DNA of 61,126 nucleotides. Source: an uncultured Lachnospiraceae bacterium (GTDB lineage: Bacteria; Bacillota; Clostridia; Lachnospirales; Lachnospiraceae). The DNA is taken from positions 1-61,126 of the forward strand of contig URCR01000013.1 of NCBI GenBank assembly GCA_900546325.1, in the 5' to 3' direction. A model generated the notes under the pieces. The model made no database searches, had not been told where the DNA came from, and saw only the letters and a list, made by a program, of their open reading frames with translations. Positions 15,483 to 24,699 of this stretch are shown piece after piece (the stretch's first letter is position 1; each line of letters opens with the position of its first letter). Made by a program: the position numbers and the translations under genes.

Positions 15483-15508
15483 AAAAGACGTATGCAGCGT
15501 CTTTTTTT
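15483..15508 (+). terminator. Leader terminator 2 of the pilus/transfer operon
   Basis: AAAAGACG-TATGCAG-CGTCTTTTTTT, 33 bases before the first pilin start. Two terminators in one leader suggest processive antitermination. Confidence 0.65.
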
Positions 15509-15540
15509 GTAGCAAAAAATCAAAAAGGAGGAAAGCGCAG

Positions 15541-17931
15541 ATGAAGAGAAAGAAGCGTCTTTTTGTATGGATTCTGGCAGCTATGCTACTATTTAGCCAG
15601 CTGCTGGTCTATGCGGCAGAACCAGGGCGCGAAAAGGAAACGGGCAGAGTGGAAGAAAGGACACAGACGAAAAAAACAGACCAGAAAGAAAAGCCGGAGC
15701 AGGAAGAGCCAATACAGAAAGAAAAAACAGAGCAGGAAGAAACGGGGGAGAAGAGACAGCCAAAGGATTCCACTACCGAAAAAAGGGAAGAAGACCGGGA
15801 AGTAGAGGAACCGGATTTTCCTCTGGGAAAAGACTGTAAGGGAGAAGTCATTGGAACTGCGGTCGCAGAAGACGGGGCTTCCCTTTATTCCACTCCGGGA
15901 AGTATGGCAACCATTACACCGGGAACGGATCATGCCTATGGAAGCTGGGCTACCTGCGAATTTTCCATTGCAACTGAAACGGGAACACATATGGGGTACT
16001 GTGCGGAGCCAAACAGTCCAACCCCATCCGGGGAATATCGGGTATCGGTACTGAATCATGATACGATTAAGTCCTTACTGCTATTGGCGCCGGGATCCGA
16101 ACTGTATAGCGAGAAGTTCTGGAACTCCTTTGGATTTAATCCGGCAACTGGTGGAGTAGATGGAAAAAATGATGCATTTTCTCTGGCACATGCCTGTATC
16201 GGGTATGCGTATAATGGGTCTACTACGGGATTATCTGAGGTTGATGTGCAGGAAATCCGCCAGTATATCGCGGAGGCGGAGGCAATGCGTTCCAATCCTC
16301 AGTTTCCAAACTATACCGTTTATATTGCATATAATGACCAGCAAGACATTGTCTGGCTGGAAAAAAACCAGCAGGGAAGGCTGAAACTGAAAAAGTCTTC
16401 TGCCAATCCGGAGATTACCAATGGAAGTAGTTGTTATAGCCTGGCTGGGGCAAAATATGGAGTTTTTTCCGATGAAGGCTGTAGTCAGGGAGTAGGGGAA
16501 CTGGTCACGGATGAGGCTGGAGATACCCCGGAACTGGTACTGCAGGCGGGGACGTATTACTGCGAGGAACTGGAAGCACCAAAAGGCTATGCGCTGGATC
16601 AAACGGTACATAAGGTAGAGGTCACTGCAAACCAGACTGCAGAACTGAAAGTAACAGACGTTCCCCAGATGGACCCGGTCGGAGTGCTGCTTGGAAAAGT
16701 GGATCAGGAAACCAACCAGAACAAGCCGCAGGGAAGCGCTTCCCTGGAGGGAGCAGAGTTCACTATGAAATGTTATGCAGTGGATCCGTCGACCAATGGT
16801 GGGCAGGATCCGGCGGAGCAGGGACATCAGCCGAAACGTGCATGGGTTTTTAGAACAGATAAAGATGGATTTTGCGAATATAGTACACAGTTTTTTGTCA
16901 GAGGAGATGAATTGTATTTGTCCCCAGGTGGAGTACCATCACTTCCGATGGGGGTAGTGACACTTCAGGAAACAAAAGCTCCGGAAGGCTATCTTTTGAA
17001 TCCGACTGTATATGTAATTCCTATTACAAGTGAAAACAACGGAAGTGAGTTTGTTTACACTTATAATGCCCCAACCATTCCAGAATCCATTCTGTCACTG
17101 GAAATTATTAAGAAAGAGAAAGGCATCGACCGTCCGATCCCGGGAGTGGTATTTACCCATACGGATCCGGATGGGAAGAAGACGGATGTGACAACAAATG
17201 AGAAAGGCAGCGTGACCTTAAAAGGGATGAGTCGTGGAACGCATACCATTCAGGAAAAATCTGTGCCGGCAGGCTATACCAAGAATCCTGGTGTGGTGAA
17301 ATTCAAGGTGGATGAAAACAACAAGATCACAGAGGTGGGAAACACGTCCACGGAAGCATCCGGAAAAATGATTCTGACCCTGAAGCCGGACGGTACGGCG
17401 CAGCTTTCGGTGGAAGACATACTTGCTCCTTACCGTCTGTTGCTCCATAAGGAGAATGACAAGGGCAAATTGCTGGAAGGGGCAGAGTTTACGCTGTATG
17501 CAGACCGGGAATGCAAAAAGGAGCTGCAGAGGCAGGTCACGGACACAAAAGGGACACTGGCATTTCCAAACCTGCAGGTCAATACCAAATATTACCTGAA
17601 GGAAACAAAAGCGCCAGAAGGATACCGGATCCCGGTAGGGGCAGACGGTGCTCCAGTCGTTTACGAGATCTACACAAAGAGTAATCCAGTCACAGGTTCC
17701 TTTGAATATTATGTCAATGGAACAAAACACACGGAAACTAGCGGGGATTTTGCAATTACCGGAACGAAACAAGACCGGGAGGTCAATCTGAAGGTGGTAA
17801 ATATCATTGGACTTCAGATGCCGGAAACCGGATCCACCGGAACACTTTTGCTGCTTCTTATCGGAGCGGGATGTCTGGGAGTTGCAGTGTACCAGTACCG
17901 GAAAGGGGGAAAGAAACATGAGAAGGAATAG
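15541..17931 (+). CDS. Large SpaA/Cna-B type pilin or tip adhesin, 796 aa
   Basis: Signal peptide (residues 1-26) then a 65-residue Lys/Glu/Gln-rich low-complexity spacer. Residues about 120-280 (ATCEFSIATETGTHMGYCAEPN..., HACIGYAYNG) resemble a thioester-type adhesin domain. Four Cna-B-like repeats follow, each with an E-box (YYCEELEAPKGY, VTLQETKAPEGY, HTIQEKSVPAGY, YYLKETKAPEGY) that would form Lys-Asn isopeptide bonds. The sorting signal is MPETG at about 760, a hydrophobic stretch and a basic tail. AAGGAGGAAAG precedes the ATG. It is probably the tip or ancillary subunit of the pilus assembled by the downstream sortase. Confidence 0.85.
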   Translation: MKRKKRLFVWILAAMLLFSQLLVYAAEPGREKETGRVEERTQTKKTDQKEKPEQEEPIQKEKTEQEETGEKRQPKDSTTEKREEDREVEEPDFPLGKDCKGEVIGTAVAEDGASLYSTPGSMATITPGTDHAYGSWATCEFSIATETGTHMGYCAEPNSPTPSGEYRVSVLNHDTIKSLLLLAPGSELYSEKFWNSFGFNPATGGVDGKNDAFSLAHACIGYAYNGSTTGLSEVDVQEIRQYIAEAEAMRSNPQFPNYTVYIAYNDQQDIVWLEKNQQGRLKLKKSSANPEITNGSSCYSLAGAKYGVFSDEGCSQGVGELVTDEAGDTPELVLQAGTYYCEELEAPKGYALDQTVHKVEVTANQTAELKVTDVPQMDPVGVLLGKVDQETNQNKPQGSASLEGAEFTMKCYAVDPSTNGGQDPAEQGHQPKRAWVFRTDKDGFCEYSTQFFVRGDELYLSPGGVPSLPMGVVTLQETKAPEGYLLNPTVYVIPITSENNGSEFVYTYNAPTIPESILSLEIIKKEKGIDRPIPGVVFTHTDPDGKKTDVTTNEKGSVTLKGMSRGTHTIQEKSVPAGYTKNPGVVKFKVDENNKITEVGNTSTEASGKMILTLKPDGTAQLSVEDILAPYRLLLHKENDKGKLLEGAEFTLYADRECKKELQRQVTDTKGTLAFPNLQVNTKYYLKETKAPEGYRIPVGADGAPVVYEIYTKSNPVTGSFEYYVNGTKHTETSGDFAITGTKQDREVNLKVVNIIGLQMPETGSTGTLLLLLIGAGCLGVAVYQYRKGGKKHEKE

Positions 17932-19846
17932 GGGCGCTTTTCTGGCAGGCGCTTTGCTGTTAGCGGTATCATCTGGAATATTCAGGCAGGAAATGTCTGT
18001 TTTTGCTGCGAAGGAAGAAACCGTGACGGAACAGCGGGAAGACGTGCCGGAAGCAGAAGAAGACAAAGAGGAAACAGGAGACCGGGAAGAACGAAAAGGA
18101 GAAACCCACGGAGGAACCATTTCTTTTGGGAACGGCAAGGCAAGCATTACCATTCAGGGGAAGGAAGGGCAGTCCTTAGTCGGAAAGCATTTCTATGTAT
18201 ACCAGCTTTTCTTTGCAGAAAATGCCAAAGGCGGGGAATCCATTAATTACACGTTCCATCCGAAATATCAGGAAGCAGTCAAAACTGTAGTAGCAAAAGG
18301 ACTCACAGAAAGCGGCAAGCCGACTACGGCAGAAAAAGTGACAGAATATATGGCAGTGGACTACATCCAGTCCTTAAATTCTTACAAAGTAGAAGGGGCA
18401 ACCACTCCGCAGGAGCTGGAAGGCAGTTACAGCCAGTTCCGCTACTTTGTAGAATCTCTGCGGGATGAATTGGAGAAAAGGAAGATCGTGGGAGACGAAG
18501 TGTCGGTTACAAACACACGGGCAGACAATTCCATCCGTATCGAAGGACTGGCGTATGGGTATTATCTTGTGGATGAAGTGACAAGAGTCCAGGGAACCCA
18601 TGCGGCAGGAAGTCTCTGCATGGTCAGCACGGCAAATCCGGCAACCGAAATCCAGGTCAAGTCTGATTATCCGATTGTGATCAAGAAGATTGACGAAGAC
18701 GATCAAAATGAGCACATCAAGGATCCGGATGGCTGGAACGATATCGGGGACTATGAGATCGGACAGACCGTTCCGTTTAAATATGAATCCAATATCCCGA
18801 ACATGAACGGTTACAAGACGTATTATTATGCATGGCACGACCAGATGGATCCGGCGCTGACTTTTCAAAAAGACAGCGTAAAGATCACGATCTCCAATAC
18901 GGAAGGAAAGAAGTATACGCTAAAAAATGAAGAGTTTCAGATTAAAATGCCTTCCGCCAAGGGCGAGACCTTTGAAGTAATTGTAAAGGACATCAAAGCA
19001 CTCGTAGACAGAGAATTCCCAAATTTTAATGAGAAGAACGAAAATGTCTATGGACAGAAGGTGCTTCTGCGGTACGATGCCATGCTAAATGACAAGGCAG
19101 CAAATGATACCGGACGTCCGGGGTTTGAAAATGATGTCCGTCTGGAGTTCTCCAATGATCCGGACAGCAACGGAGGCGGAAGCACCGGCTATACGCCGTG
19201 GGACACAGTGGTGTGCTTCACCTACCGCTTAGACCTTGTAAAAGTCAATGACCATGACAGAACGTTAGCCGGGGCAAAATTCCGTCTGTACAGTGATGAG
19301 GCATGTAAGAATGAAGTGTACGTCAAAGAGGCTCAGAATGGCTATCATGTGATCAACCGGGATCTGCTTGGAGGCACAGACCATACTGGAGGAACAAAAC
19401 CAAAAGAAGCCGTAGAAATGATCACAGATTCGAGAGGGGAACTTTCCATTATTGGTCTGGATCAGGGCACATATTACCTGAAGGAAACAAAGGCTCCGGA
19501 CGGCTACCGTCTGTTAAAAGATCCGGTTGTGCTGAATGTGACGCCAACTTATACCGACAAGCGGGATGAGTATGTGAAAGGCGAGGGAGCCACAGAGGAA
19601 ACCCTGCAGAAGCTGGAAGCGACTGCACATATCAAAAGTTTCTATGATGGAAACATACTTACCCAGGATCAAAAACTGGAGACGGATACCGGGGACGGCA
19701 GCGCCAATCTGACGGTGGTAAACCGGGTGGGAAGTAAACTGCCGGTAACCGGAACTCCTGCAGTGGCAGCACTTCTTCTGACCGGATGTGGATGTATGCT
19801 GATCAGTCTTGCCGTGGTGAAAAAGAAAGGAACGAAGAAAGAATGA
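17918..19846 (+). CDS. Major fimbrial subunit (SpaH/EbpB-like isopeptide pilin), 642 aa
   Basis: The ATG overlaps the end of the previous gene. Signal peptide to about residue 30 (SVFAAKEE). YPIVIKKID near residue 230 fits the pilin motif whose Lys is joined to the next subunit. The middle (DIGDYEIGQTVPFKYESNIP) matches the fimbrial isopeptide domain. A Cna-B domain with the E-box YYLKETKAPDGY follows. LPVTG at about 608 with a hydrophobic stretch and KKKGTKKE tail is a standard sorting signal. Gene order (adhesin, major pilin, class C sortase) is the classic pilus island. Confidence 0.9.
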   Translation: MRRNRGAFLAGALLLAVSSGIFRQEMSVFAAKEETVTEQREDVPEAEEDKEETGDREERKGETHGGTISFGNGKASITIQGKEGQSLVGKHFYVYQLFFAENAKGGESINYTFHPKYQEAVKTVVAKGLTESGKPTTAEKVTEYMAVDYIQSLNSYKVEGATTPQELEGSYSQFRYFVESLRDELEKRKIVGDEVSVTNTRADNSIRIEGLAYGYYLVDEVTRVQGTHAAGSLCMVSTANPATEIQVKSDYPIVIKKIDEDDQNEHIKDPDGWNDIGDYEIGQTVPFKYESNIPNMNGYKTYYYAWHDQMDPALTFQKDSVKITISNTEGKKYTLKNEEFQIKMPSAKGETFEVIVKDIKALVDREFPNFNEKNENVYGQKVLLRYDAMLNDKAANDTGRPGFENDVRLEFSNDPDSNGGGSTGYTPWDTVVCFTYRLDLVKVNDHDRTLAGAKFRLYSDEACKNEVYVKEAQNGYHVINRDLLGGTDHTGGTKPKEAVEMITDSRGELSIIGLDQGTYYLKETKAPDGYRLLKDPVVLNVTPTYTDKRDEYVKGEGATEETLQKLEATAHIKSFYDGNILTQDQKLETDTGDGSANLTVVNRVGSKLPVTGTPAVAALLLTGCGCMLISLAVVKKKGTKKE

Positions 19847-20676
19847 TACAAAGCCGCACAGGGATCCGGCTTCTGTTTGTCACTGGATTTTTGTGCTGCT
19901 GTCTGCCCCTGCTGTTACATCTGTACAATGAGAAGGAACAGCAGAAAGCAGTTGCCACGTACCAGAAGACAGTCAAGGAGAAAAAGGACACTTCCGCGGA
20001 AGAGAGAAAGGAAGCAGAAGACTACAACAGCCTTCTGTTCCAGACGCAGGGACTCCAGGTGGAAGGAAAGGACAAAGAAAAATTAAGTGAAGCATCTTAT
20101 GGGAAGCTGTTAAATCCGACCGAGACAGGCATTATGGGAAGCCTGGACATTCCGAAAATCGGTGCAGAGCTTCCCATTTATCATGGAACAGAAGAGGAAG
20201 TGCTCTCAAAAGGGATCGGGCATCTCCCGGGAAGCAGTCTCCCGGTGGGCGGAAAGAGTACGCACAGCGTACTGACCGGACACCGGGGGCTTCCCCAGTC
20301 CAAATTGCTGACCAGACTGGATGAAATGGAGAAAGGGGATTACTTCTTTCTCCATGTGCAGGGAGAAACGATGGCATATAAAGTTACGGGGATCCAGGTC
20401 GTAAAACCGGAGGAGATCGAGGTACTGGAGATTCAGGAAGGGGAGGACTTATGCAGCATCATTACATGCACCCCTTATGGAATTAATACGCACCGGCTGA
20501 TTGTGACCGGGGAACGCATCCCTTATGAAGCAAAGAAAGCAGCCACGATGGAGGAGGCGCTTCCTTCCACGAGGGAAGTGCTGTTTACCATGCTTCCGAT
20601 GGCATGGCTTTTGATTCTGTTTGGATATGTATGGAAGGAAAGGAGAAAGAAAGATGAAACACCGGATAAAATCTAG
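19843..20676 (+). CDS. srtC: Class C (pilus-polymerising) sortase, 277 aa
   Basis: An N-terminal membrane segment (about residues 9-27) precedes the sortase domain. The active-site triad is visible: His in LTGHRGL, Cys in SIITCTPYG and Arg in THRLIVTGER. The C-terminal hydrophobic segment (about 240-262) is typical of class C enzymes. It should link the LPVTG pilins into fibres. The ATG overlaps the stop of the major pilin (ATGA). Confidence 0.93.
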   Translation: MIQSRTGIRLLFVTGFLCCCLPLLLHLYNEKEQQKAVATYQKTVKEKKDTSAEERKEAEDYNSLLFQTQGLQVEGKDKEKLSEASYGKLLNPTETGIMGSLDIPKIGAELPIYHGTEEEVLSKGIGHLPGSSLPVGGKSTHSVLTGHRGLPQSKLLTRLDEMEKGDYFFLHVQGETMAYKVTGIQVVKPEEIEVLEIQEGEDLCSIITCTPYGINTHRLIVTGERIPYEAKKAATMEEALPSTREVLFTMLPMAWLLILFGYVWKERRKKDETPDKI

Positions 20677-21334
20677 CATCCTCGTACTGGCATGTCTGGT
20701 ACTGGCAGGAAGCGGCAATCTGGCATATGCAAAAGGAGTGGAGGAAAGTCCGTTTCCGAAGCTGCAACAGTTGGAAGAAGGGAAAAAAGGAAGTATTACC
20801 ATTCAGGTTCCGGAAGGAGAAGAGACAAAAGGACTGGAAGGAGTTCGGTTTACTGTTACCCAGATCGGGAACTTAAAAAATGGAAGTTATGAGCTTCTGC
20901 CGGAGTATGCATCGGCAGGGATTAATCTAAATGAACTGAAAAACGCAGATGAGATGGAAGCGGCTGCAGAAAAGCTGGAGGAGACACGGAAAGAGCAGGG
21001 AAAGGAAGGAACGGGGAAAACGCTGGATGCTTCTGGAAAATTGACAGAAAAAGACCTGGATGTTGGGGTATATCTGGTGTCTGCAAAGGAGACAGAGCAG
21101 TCTGACCTGGTATCTCCCACGTTGGCATCCATTCCGGCTTACCAGAACGGGGAAATGAACTATGACGTGACGATTGAACCAAAACATACGAAACGTCCGC
21201 CGGAAAAAACAGCGCCACAGACGGGGCTGTTTCCAAAAGGAGCGCTCTTGCTCTGTGCAGGAGGTTTCCTGATATGTGGTGCAGCTGTTTTGTCAGTCAT
21301 CCCCCAAAGGAGAAAATCGGATGAAAAAAAGTAG
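20654..21334 (+). CDS. Minor pilin / small sortase substrate, 226 aa
   Basis: Start at 20654 after GGAAAGGAGAAAGAAAG, overlapping the sortase end. Signal peptide (residues 1-26), one pilin-like beta domain (GLEGVRFTVTQIGNLKNGSYEL ... DVGVYLVSAKE) and a C-terminal PQTG at about 188 with hydrophobic stretch and RRKSDEKK tail. This looks like a basal pilin anchored by the class B sortase encoded next. Confidence 0.8.
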   Translation: MKHRIKSSILVLACLVLAGSGNLAYAKGVEESPFPKLQQLEEGKKGSITIQVPEGEETKGLEGVRFTVTQIGNLKNGSYELLPEYASAGINLNELKNADEMEAAAEKLEETRKEQGKEGTGKTLDASGKLTEKDLDVGVYLVSAKETEQSDLVSPTLASIPAYQNGEMNYDVTIEPKHTKRPPEKTAPQTGLFPKGALLLCAGGFLICGAAVLSVIPQRRKSDEKK

Positions 21335-21971
21335 ATGGGTGCTCTGTATCCTCCTGCTCCTGTTTGGGTGCGGCTGTCTGTTTTTGGCAGAAAAGAAAAA
21401 GGAACCTTTTGCGGAGGCAAAAAAGAAAGGGGAAGTATTAAAGGAGATCGCAGTACCAGAGGAACCTGCAGATGCCGGGGAACGCCGGATTGATTTTGCA
21501 GCTTTAAAAAAGATCAATCCGGATATTGTGGGATGGCTTTATCTGCCGCAGATCGGTGTGGACGGACCGATCCTGACCGGGCAGACAGATGAAACTTACC
21601 TTGCACATGACTTTGAAGGGAACGCAAGTGAACTGGGGAGTATTTTTACCTTTGCGGATGCCAAATTATCGGACAGTCAGGTATATCTGTTTGCCCACAA
21701 CATGGCTTCCGGACAGATGTTCGGAAGTTTAAAGAAGTTTCAGGATCCGGATTTTCAGAAGGAATATCCGGAAGGCTGTCTTTATACGCCGGAGCGCACG
21801 AAACGGTTCCGGATCACCGGATGGGAATACAAAGAAGCAGAGGATCCCTGCTTTGCTGTTCGGGAACAGAAGGATGCCGGGATCTCGTTTGTGACCTGTG
21901 TCGGATATTTTCGGACAACGAAACGGCTGGTGGTACATGCAGAAATCACGGAAGAGCAGCTGACTTTTTAA
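21321..21971 (+). CDS. srtB: Class B sortase, 216 aa
   Basis: Membrane anchor (residues 5-22) then a class B sortase: INPDIVGWLYLPQIGVDGPILTGQTDETYL is diagnostic, with His in FAHNMASG, Cys in SFVTCVGYF and Arg in TTKRLVVHAE. Class B enzymes often attach pili or basal pilins to peptidoglycan. It overlaps the minor pilin gene by 14 bases. Confidence 0.93.
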   Translation: MKKSRWVLCILLLLFGCGCLFLAEKKKEPFAEAKKKGEVLKEIAVPEEPADAGERRIDFAALKKINPDIVGWLYLPQIGVDGPILTGQTDETYLAHDFEGNASELGSIFTFADAKLSDSQVYLFAHNMASGQMFGSLKKFQDPDFQKEYPEGCLYTPERTKRFRITGWEYKEAEDPCFAVREQKDAGISFVTCVGYFRTTKRLVVHAEITEEQLTF

Positions 21972-22022
21972 AGCAGCATATCCGAAAGCAGGAAATAGCG
22001 AAAAACAAGGGAGACAGACAAC

Positions 22023-22316
22023 ATGAGACAGAAAAAGAAACTTCTGCTTGCCGGGATCCTGTGCTGCATGTGTCTTGGCAGTGTCTGTGTGAGTATCGGA
22101 GTCCGGGGAAGATTTCCCCGGAAGATCCGGGAAGGGCAGATACGGGTGGAAGAACAGAAGAAACCGGAAAAGACCGGGAGCAAACAGAAGCACAGAGAAG
22201 AAAACAGGCAGGAAGGGGCAGCCACGGGGCAGACAGAAAGGGGTACGGAAACCGGGACAGAAAAGAACGTCCCGGATTTTCCGGTTCCAAAAACCGGGGA
22301 TACCTGGTGGAAATAA
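22023..22316 (+). CDS. Small secreted protein with a tail-less sorting motif, 97 aa
   Basis: Signal-type N-terminus (KKKLLLAGILCCMCLGSVCVSI), a hydrophilic Lys/Glu/Gln/Thr-rich body and a C-terminus ending PVPKTGDTWWK. PKTGD resembles the end of a sortase motif, but the usual hydrophobic stretch and basic tail are absent, so it would not be retained as a normal sortase substrate. GGGAGACAGACAAC precedes the ATG. Confidence 0.55.
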   Translation: MRQKKKLLLAGILCCMCLGSVCVSIGVRGRFPRKIREGQIRVEEQKKPEKTGSKQKHREENRQEGAATGQTERGTETGTEKNVPDFPVPKTGDTWWK

Positions 22317-22327
22317 AGGAGGAAATC

Positions 22328-23566
22328 ATGGAACAGTACAGAAATGATGGGGCACTTCTGGAAACAGAGTCCTATCTGGAGAAGATGCAGAAAATCTTTC
22401 AGGAGCGGGAAGCGACTTACCAGAAGCGCAAAGCAGAATATGACGAGAGGAACCAGGAACTGGAGCAGATCCGGAAGGAATTATGGGAGCGCAGCCAGAC
22501 ACTGGAACGAAAAGAGGAGCAATGGAAACTGAAAGAGGAGAAACTGACGGCGCGTGAAGCTGCCCTTGCAGAGAAGGAGGCGGTACTTGAACGGCGGGAG
22601 ACAGACTTTGCTGAAGAAAAAACAAAATACGAGGCACAGCTGCAGAAACAGATCCTGGAACACCAGCTGGAGCTGGAAGCGCTGCGGAATGAAAAAATGC
22701 TGGCAGAGGATGCCAGAAGGGCATATGAATACCAGACGGCACAGATGGAATGCGGGTTTGGGAAAGATACAGCTGAAAAGTGGGAAGCGGAAAGCCAGTC
22801 TCTGAAGGAAGAGCGGGCACAGCTTCAGGATACGATCTGCCAGTTGCAAACGGATATCCGGGAAGTGAAAAAAGAGAAGGCAGAAACAGAAAAAACATGT
22901 GGACAGCTGCAAAAAGAGCGGCTGCAGTTACTGGAAAAACTGATGGGGGTTGCGGGATATGATCCAGCTTTTGCGAACGCTTCCGTACCGGAAGAAACGG
23001 AAGGGAAGGATCTGAAAAAGAACGAGGAAACCTTTTCGGCTTCGTCCTGGGAACAGACAGAAAGCCGGACGGTTCCGGATATGGAGTACCGGACAGATTC
23101 CGGGGAAGGAGAAACGGAGCGTATCACCAGGCTGGGAAAGGAAGAAAGCAAACCAGAGACCCAGACTCCGAAAAGATTGCAGACGGAAGCATCTGCGGCA
23201 GAAATCTCCAGAGAGGAACTGACAGCAAACGTCCTGAAAAGCTATCTGGAAAAGCATGATCCGGCTATACAGCCAGAGATACGGCATTCCGAACGCGGGG
23301 AGCAGCTTCACATGGAGGCAAAAAACCTGACATATGTCTTTTTGTTCCAGGATGGGATCATTCAGTTTGAAGTATCTGCAAAGCGGAAAGAGAGCCGTGC
23401 CCTGAAGGAAAAACTGGAGAGGATGAACCGGGAAGTTCCGGGAATCCAGTTCCAGTATGACAAAGAAGAGGGATGCGTCTTTGCAGGCGGCTACCTGACT
23501 GCAGACATGACTCCAGGGCAGGCAATGGAACGTGTCGGGGAAGTTGCAGGGCGCTTTGCTTCCTAA
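22328..23566 (+). CDS. Long coiled-coil protein, 412 aa
   Basis: AAAGGAGGAAATC sets the start. Residues 1-210 are almost pure heptad coiled coil (Glu/Lys/Gln rich). A disordered, Thr/Glu-rich linker (210-310) leads to a C-terminal globular domain (LTYVFLFQDGIIQFEVSAKRKESRALKEKLERMN ... FAGGYLTADMTPGQAMERVGEVAG). No signal peptide. It sits between the sortase and type IV secretion genes and may scaffold the transfer machine inside the cell. Confidence 0.65.
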   Translation: MEQYRNDGALLETESYLEKMQKIFQEREATYQKRKAEYDERNQELEQIRKELWERSQTLERKEEQWKLKEEKLTAREAALAEKEAVLERRETDFAEEKTKYEAQLQKQILEHQLELEALRNEKMLAEDARRAYEYQTAQMECGFGKDTAEKWEAESQSLKEERAQLQDTICQLQTDIREVKKEKAETEKTCGQLQKERLQLLEKLMGVAGYDPAFANASVPEETEGKDLKKNEETFSASSWEQTESRTVPDMEYRTDSGEGETERITRLGKEESKPETQTPKRLQTEASAAEISREELTANVLKSYLEKHDPAIQPEIRHSERGEQLHMEAKNLTYVFLFQDGIIQFEVSAKRKESRALKEKLERMNREVPGIQFQYDKEEGCVFAGGYLTADMTPGQAMERVGEVAGRFAS

Positions 23567-23592
23567 ACACAAAAAGACAGAAAGGAGAGCAT

Positions 23593-23991
23593 ATGTTTTA
23601 CACAGTCATGGGAGTGCTGCTGTTAGGGACGGCATGTATCGGGGCGGTTCTTTTTATCTGGCAGGACATCCGGGAACGAAAAAATACCATGCCCTGGAAG
23701 AAACGTCCCCCAAAAAAAGGGTACAGTGAGGAGTTTCTTGCTTCGATCGGAAGGGCGTATGAAGCATCCGGCAGTATCCGGGGGATGCTGCAGATCCTGA
23801 AGGAGAAATATCCACGGGAAAAACGTCGGGCAGAAATGGCGCTGGCATATCTGGAACACAGCCGTTACAAGGACTATGAGACAACGCTGGACTGTTTTTC
23901 AGATGGGAGCAGTGCCTGCCAGAAAGCAGTAGAGGAAGTCTTAAAACGGGAGATCCGGAAACGGCAGGCGCTGGTCTGCCAGGAACATTAA
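23593..23991 (+). CDS. Single-pass membrane protein, 132 aa
   Basis: One N-terminal transmembrane segment (residues 3-23) and a basic cytoplasmic domain of about 105 residues with a TPR-like helical pattern (YEASGSIRGMLQILKEKYPREKRRAEMALAYLEHSRYKDYETTL). AAAGGAGAGC precedes the ATG. Likely an accessory component of the neighbouring secretion system. Confidence 0.55.
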   Translation: MFYTVMGVLLLGTACIGAVLFIWQDIRERKNTMPWKKRPPKKGYSEEFLASIGRAYEASGSIRGMLQILKEKYPREKRRAEMALAYLEHSRYKDYETTLDCFSDGSSACQKAVEEVLKREIRKRQALVCQEH

Positions 23992-24064
23992 AAACAGAAA
24001 CAGGTGCTGCCACAGGCAGTAGAAACACAAATCACAGAGAAAACAACATAGAGGAGGAAATCAT

Positions 24065-24268
24065 ATGAGAAGAAGTAACTGGAAAGCAAAAGTTTTGGCA
24101 CTGATCGGAATTCTGGCAGGGATCCTGGCGGGAGGAGCTGCAGCATGGGCGGCATGGAAGTATGCTGGTCCACAGTATGTGGGACTTGCATTTTTTACAG
24201 TGATGCCGCTTGTGGCAGCACTGCTGATCATGATCCTGATCCGGCTGTTTGGCAGGGATGATGATTAA
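24065..24268 (+). CDS. Small two-helix membrane protein, 67 aa
   Basis: Two hydrophobic segments (about residues 9-30 and 38-58) rich in Gly and Ala, and a final acidic GRDDD. GAGGAGGAAATCAT precedes the ATG. It may be a small accessory subunit next to the VirB2-like gene. Confidence 0.6.
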   Translation: MRRSNWKAKVLALIGILAGILAGGAAAWAAWKYAGPQYVGLAFFTVMPLVAALLIMILIRLFGRDDD

Positions 24269-24303
24269 GGTTTGGAAAAAAGAAAGAAAAGGAGAAAAAA
24301 CAA

Positions 24304-24687
24304 ATGAAAGTAAAACAGACTGGAACGAATGAAATACAGAAGAAGAACCGCCGGGAATTCTGGAAGAAACAGAAGAAACTGTTTCTTCTGCTTACCGTTT
24401 TTGTATTGGCAGGGGCATGGCAGATGACAGCCTTTGCAGCATCCGGAGGAGCAGGAACGGTGATCCAGGGTGGATTTAATGCAGTCTACCAGCTGATCGC
24501 AGCGATTGTATCTTCGATTGGAAGTCTCTTCCTGCTCTGGGGTGTGTTTGAATGGGCACAGTCTTTGAATACCCAGGACGGAGGCGCACAGTCCGCAGCA
24601 TTTAAGCGGATCGGAAGCGGGATCGTGGCAACAGTGGCGCCGCAGATCATTCCACTGATCAATAGCGGCGGTGGAGCTACACCGTAA
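24304..24687 (+). CDS. VirB2-like conjugation pilin/channel subunit, 127 aa
   Basis: A cleavable-looking N-terminal segment (FLLLTVFVLAGAWQMTAFAA, ending near residue 46) is followed by two Gly/Ala-rich membrane helices (FNAVYQLIAAIVSSIGSLFLLWGVFEWA; IGSGIVATVAPQIIPLI). Size, topology and place directly before a polytopic VirB6-like gene match VirB2/TrbC-type subunits of Gram-positive conjugative elements. Confidence 0.65.
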   Translation: MKVKQTGTNEIQKKNRREFWKKQKKLFLLLTVFVLAGAWQMTAFAASGGAGTVIQGGFNAVYQLIAAIVSSIGSLFLLWGVFEWAQSLNTQDGGAQSAAFKRIGSGIVATVAPQIIPLINSGGGATP

Positions 24688-24699
24688 GGAGGGAACAAG

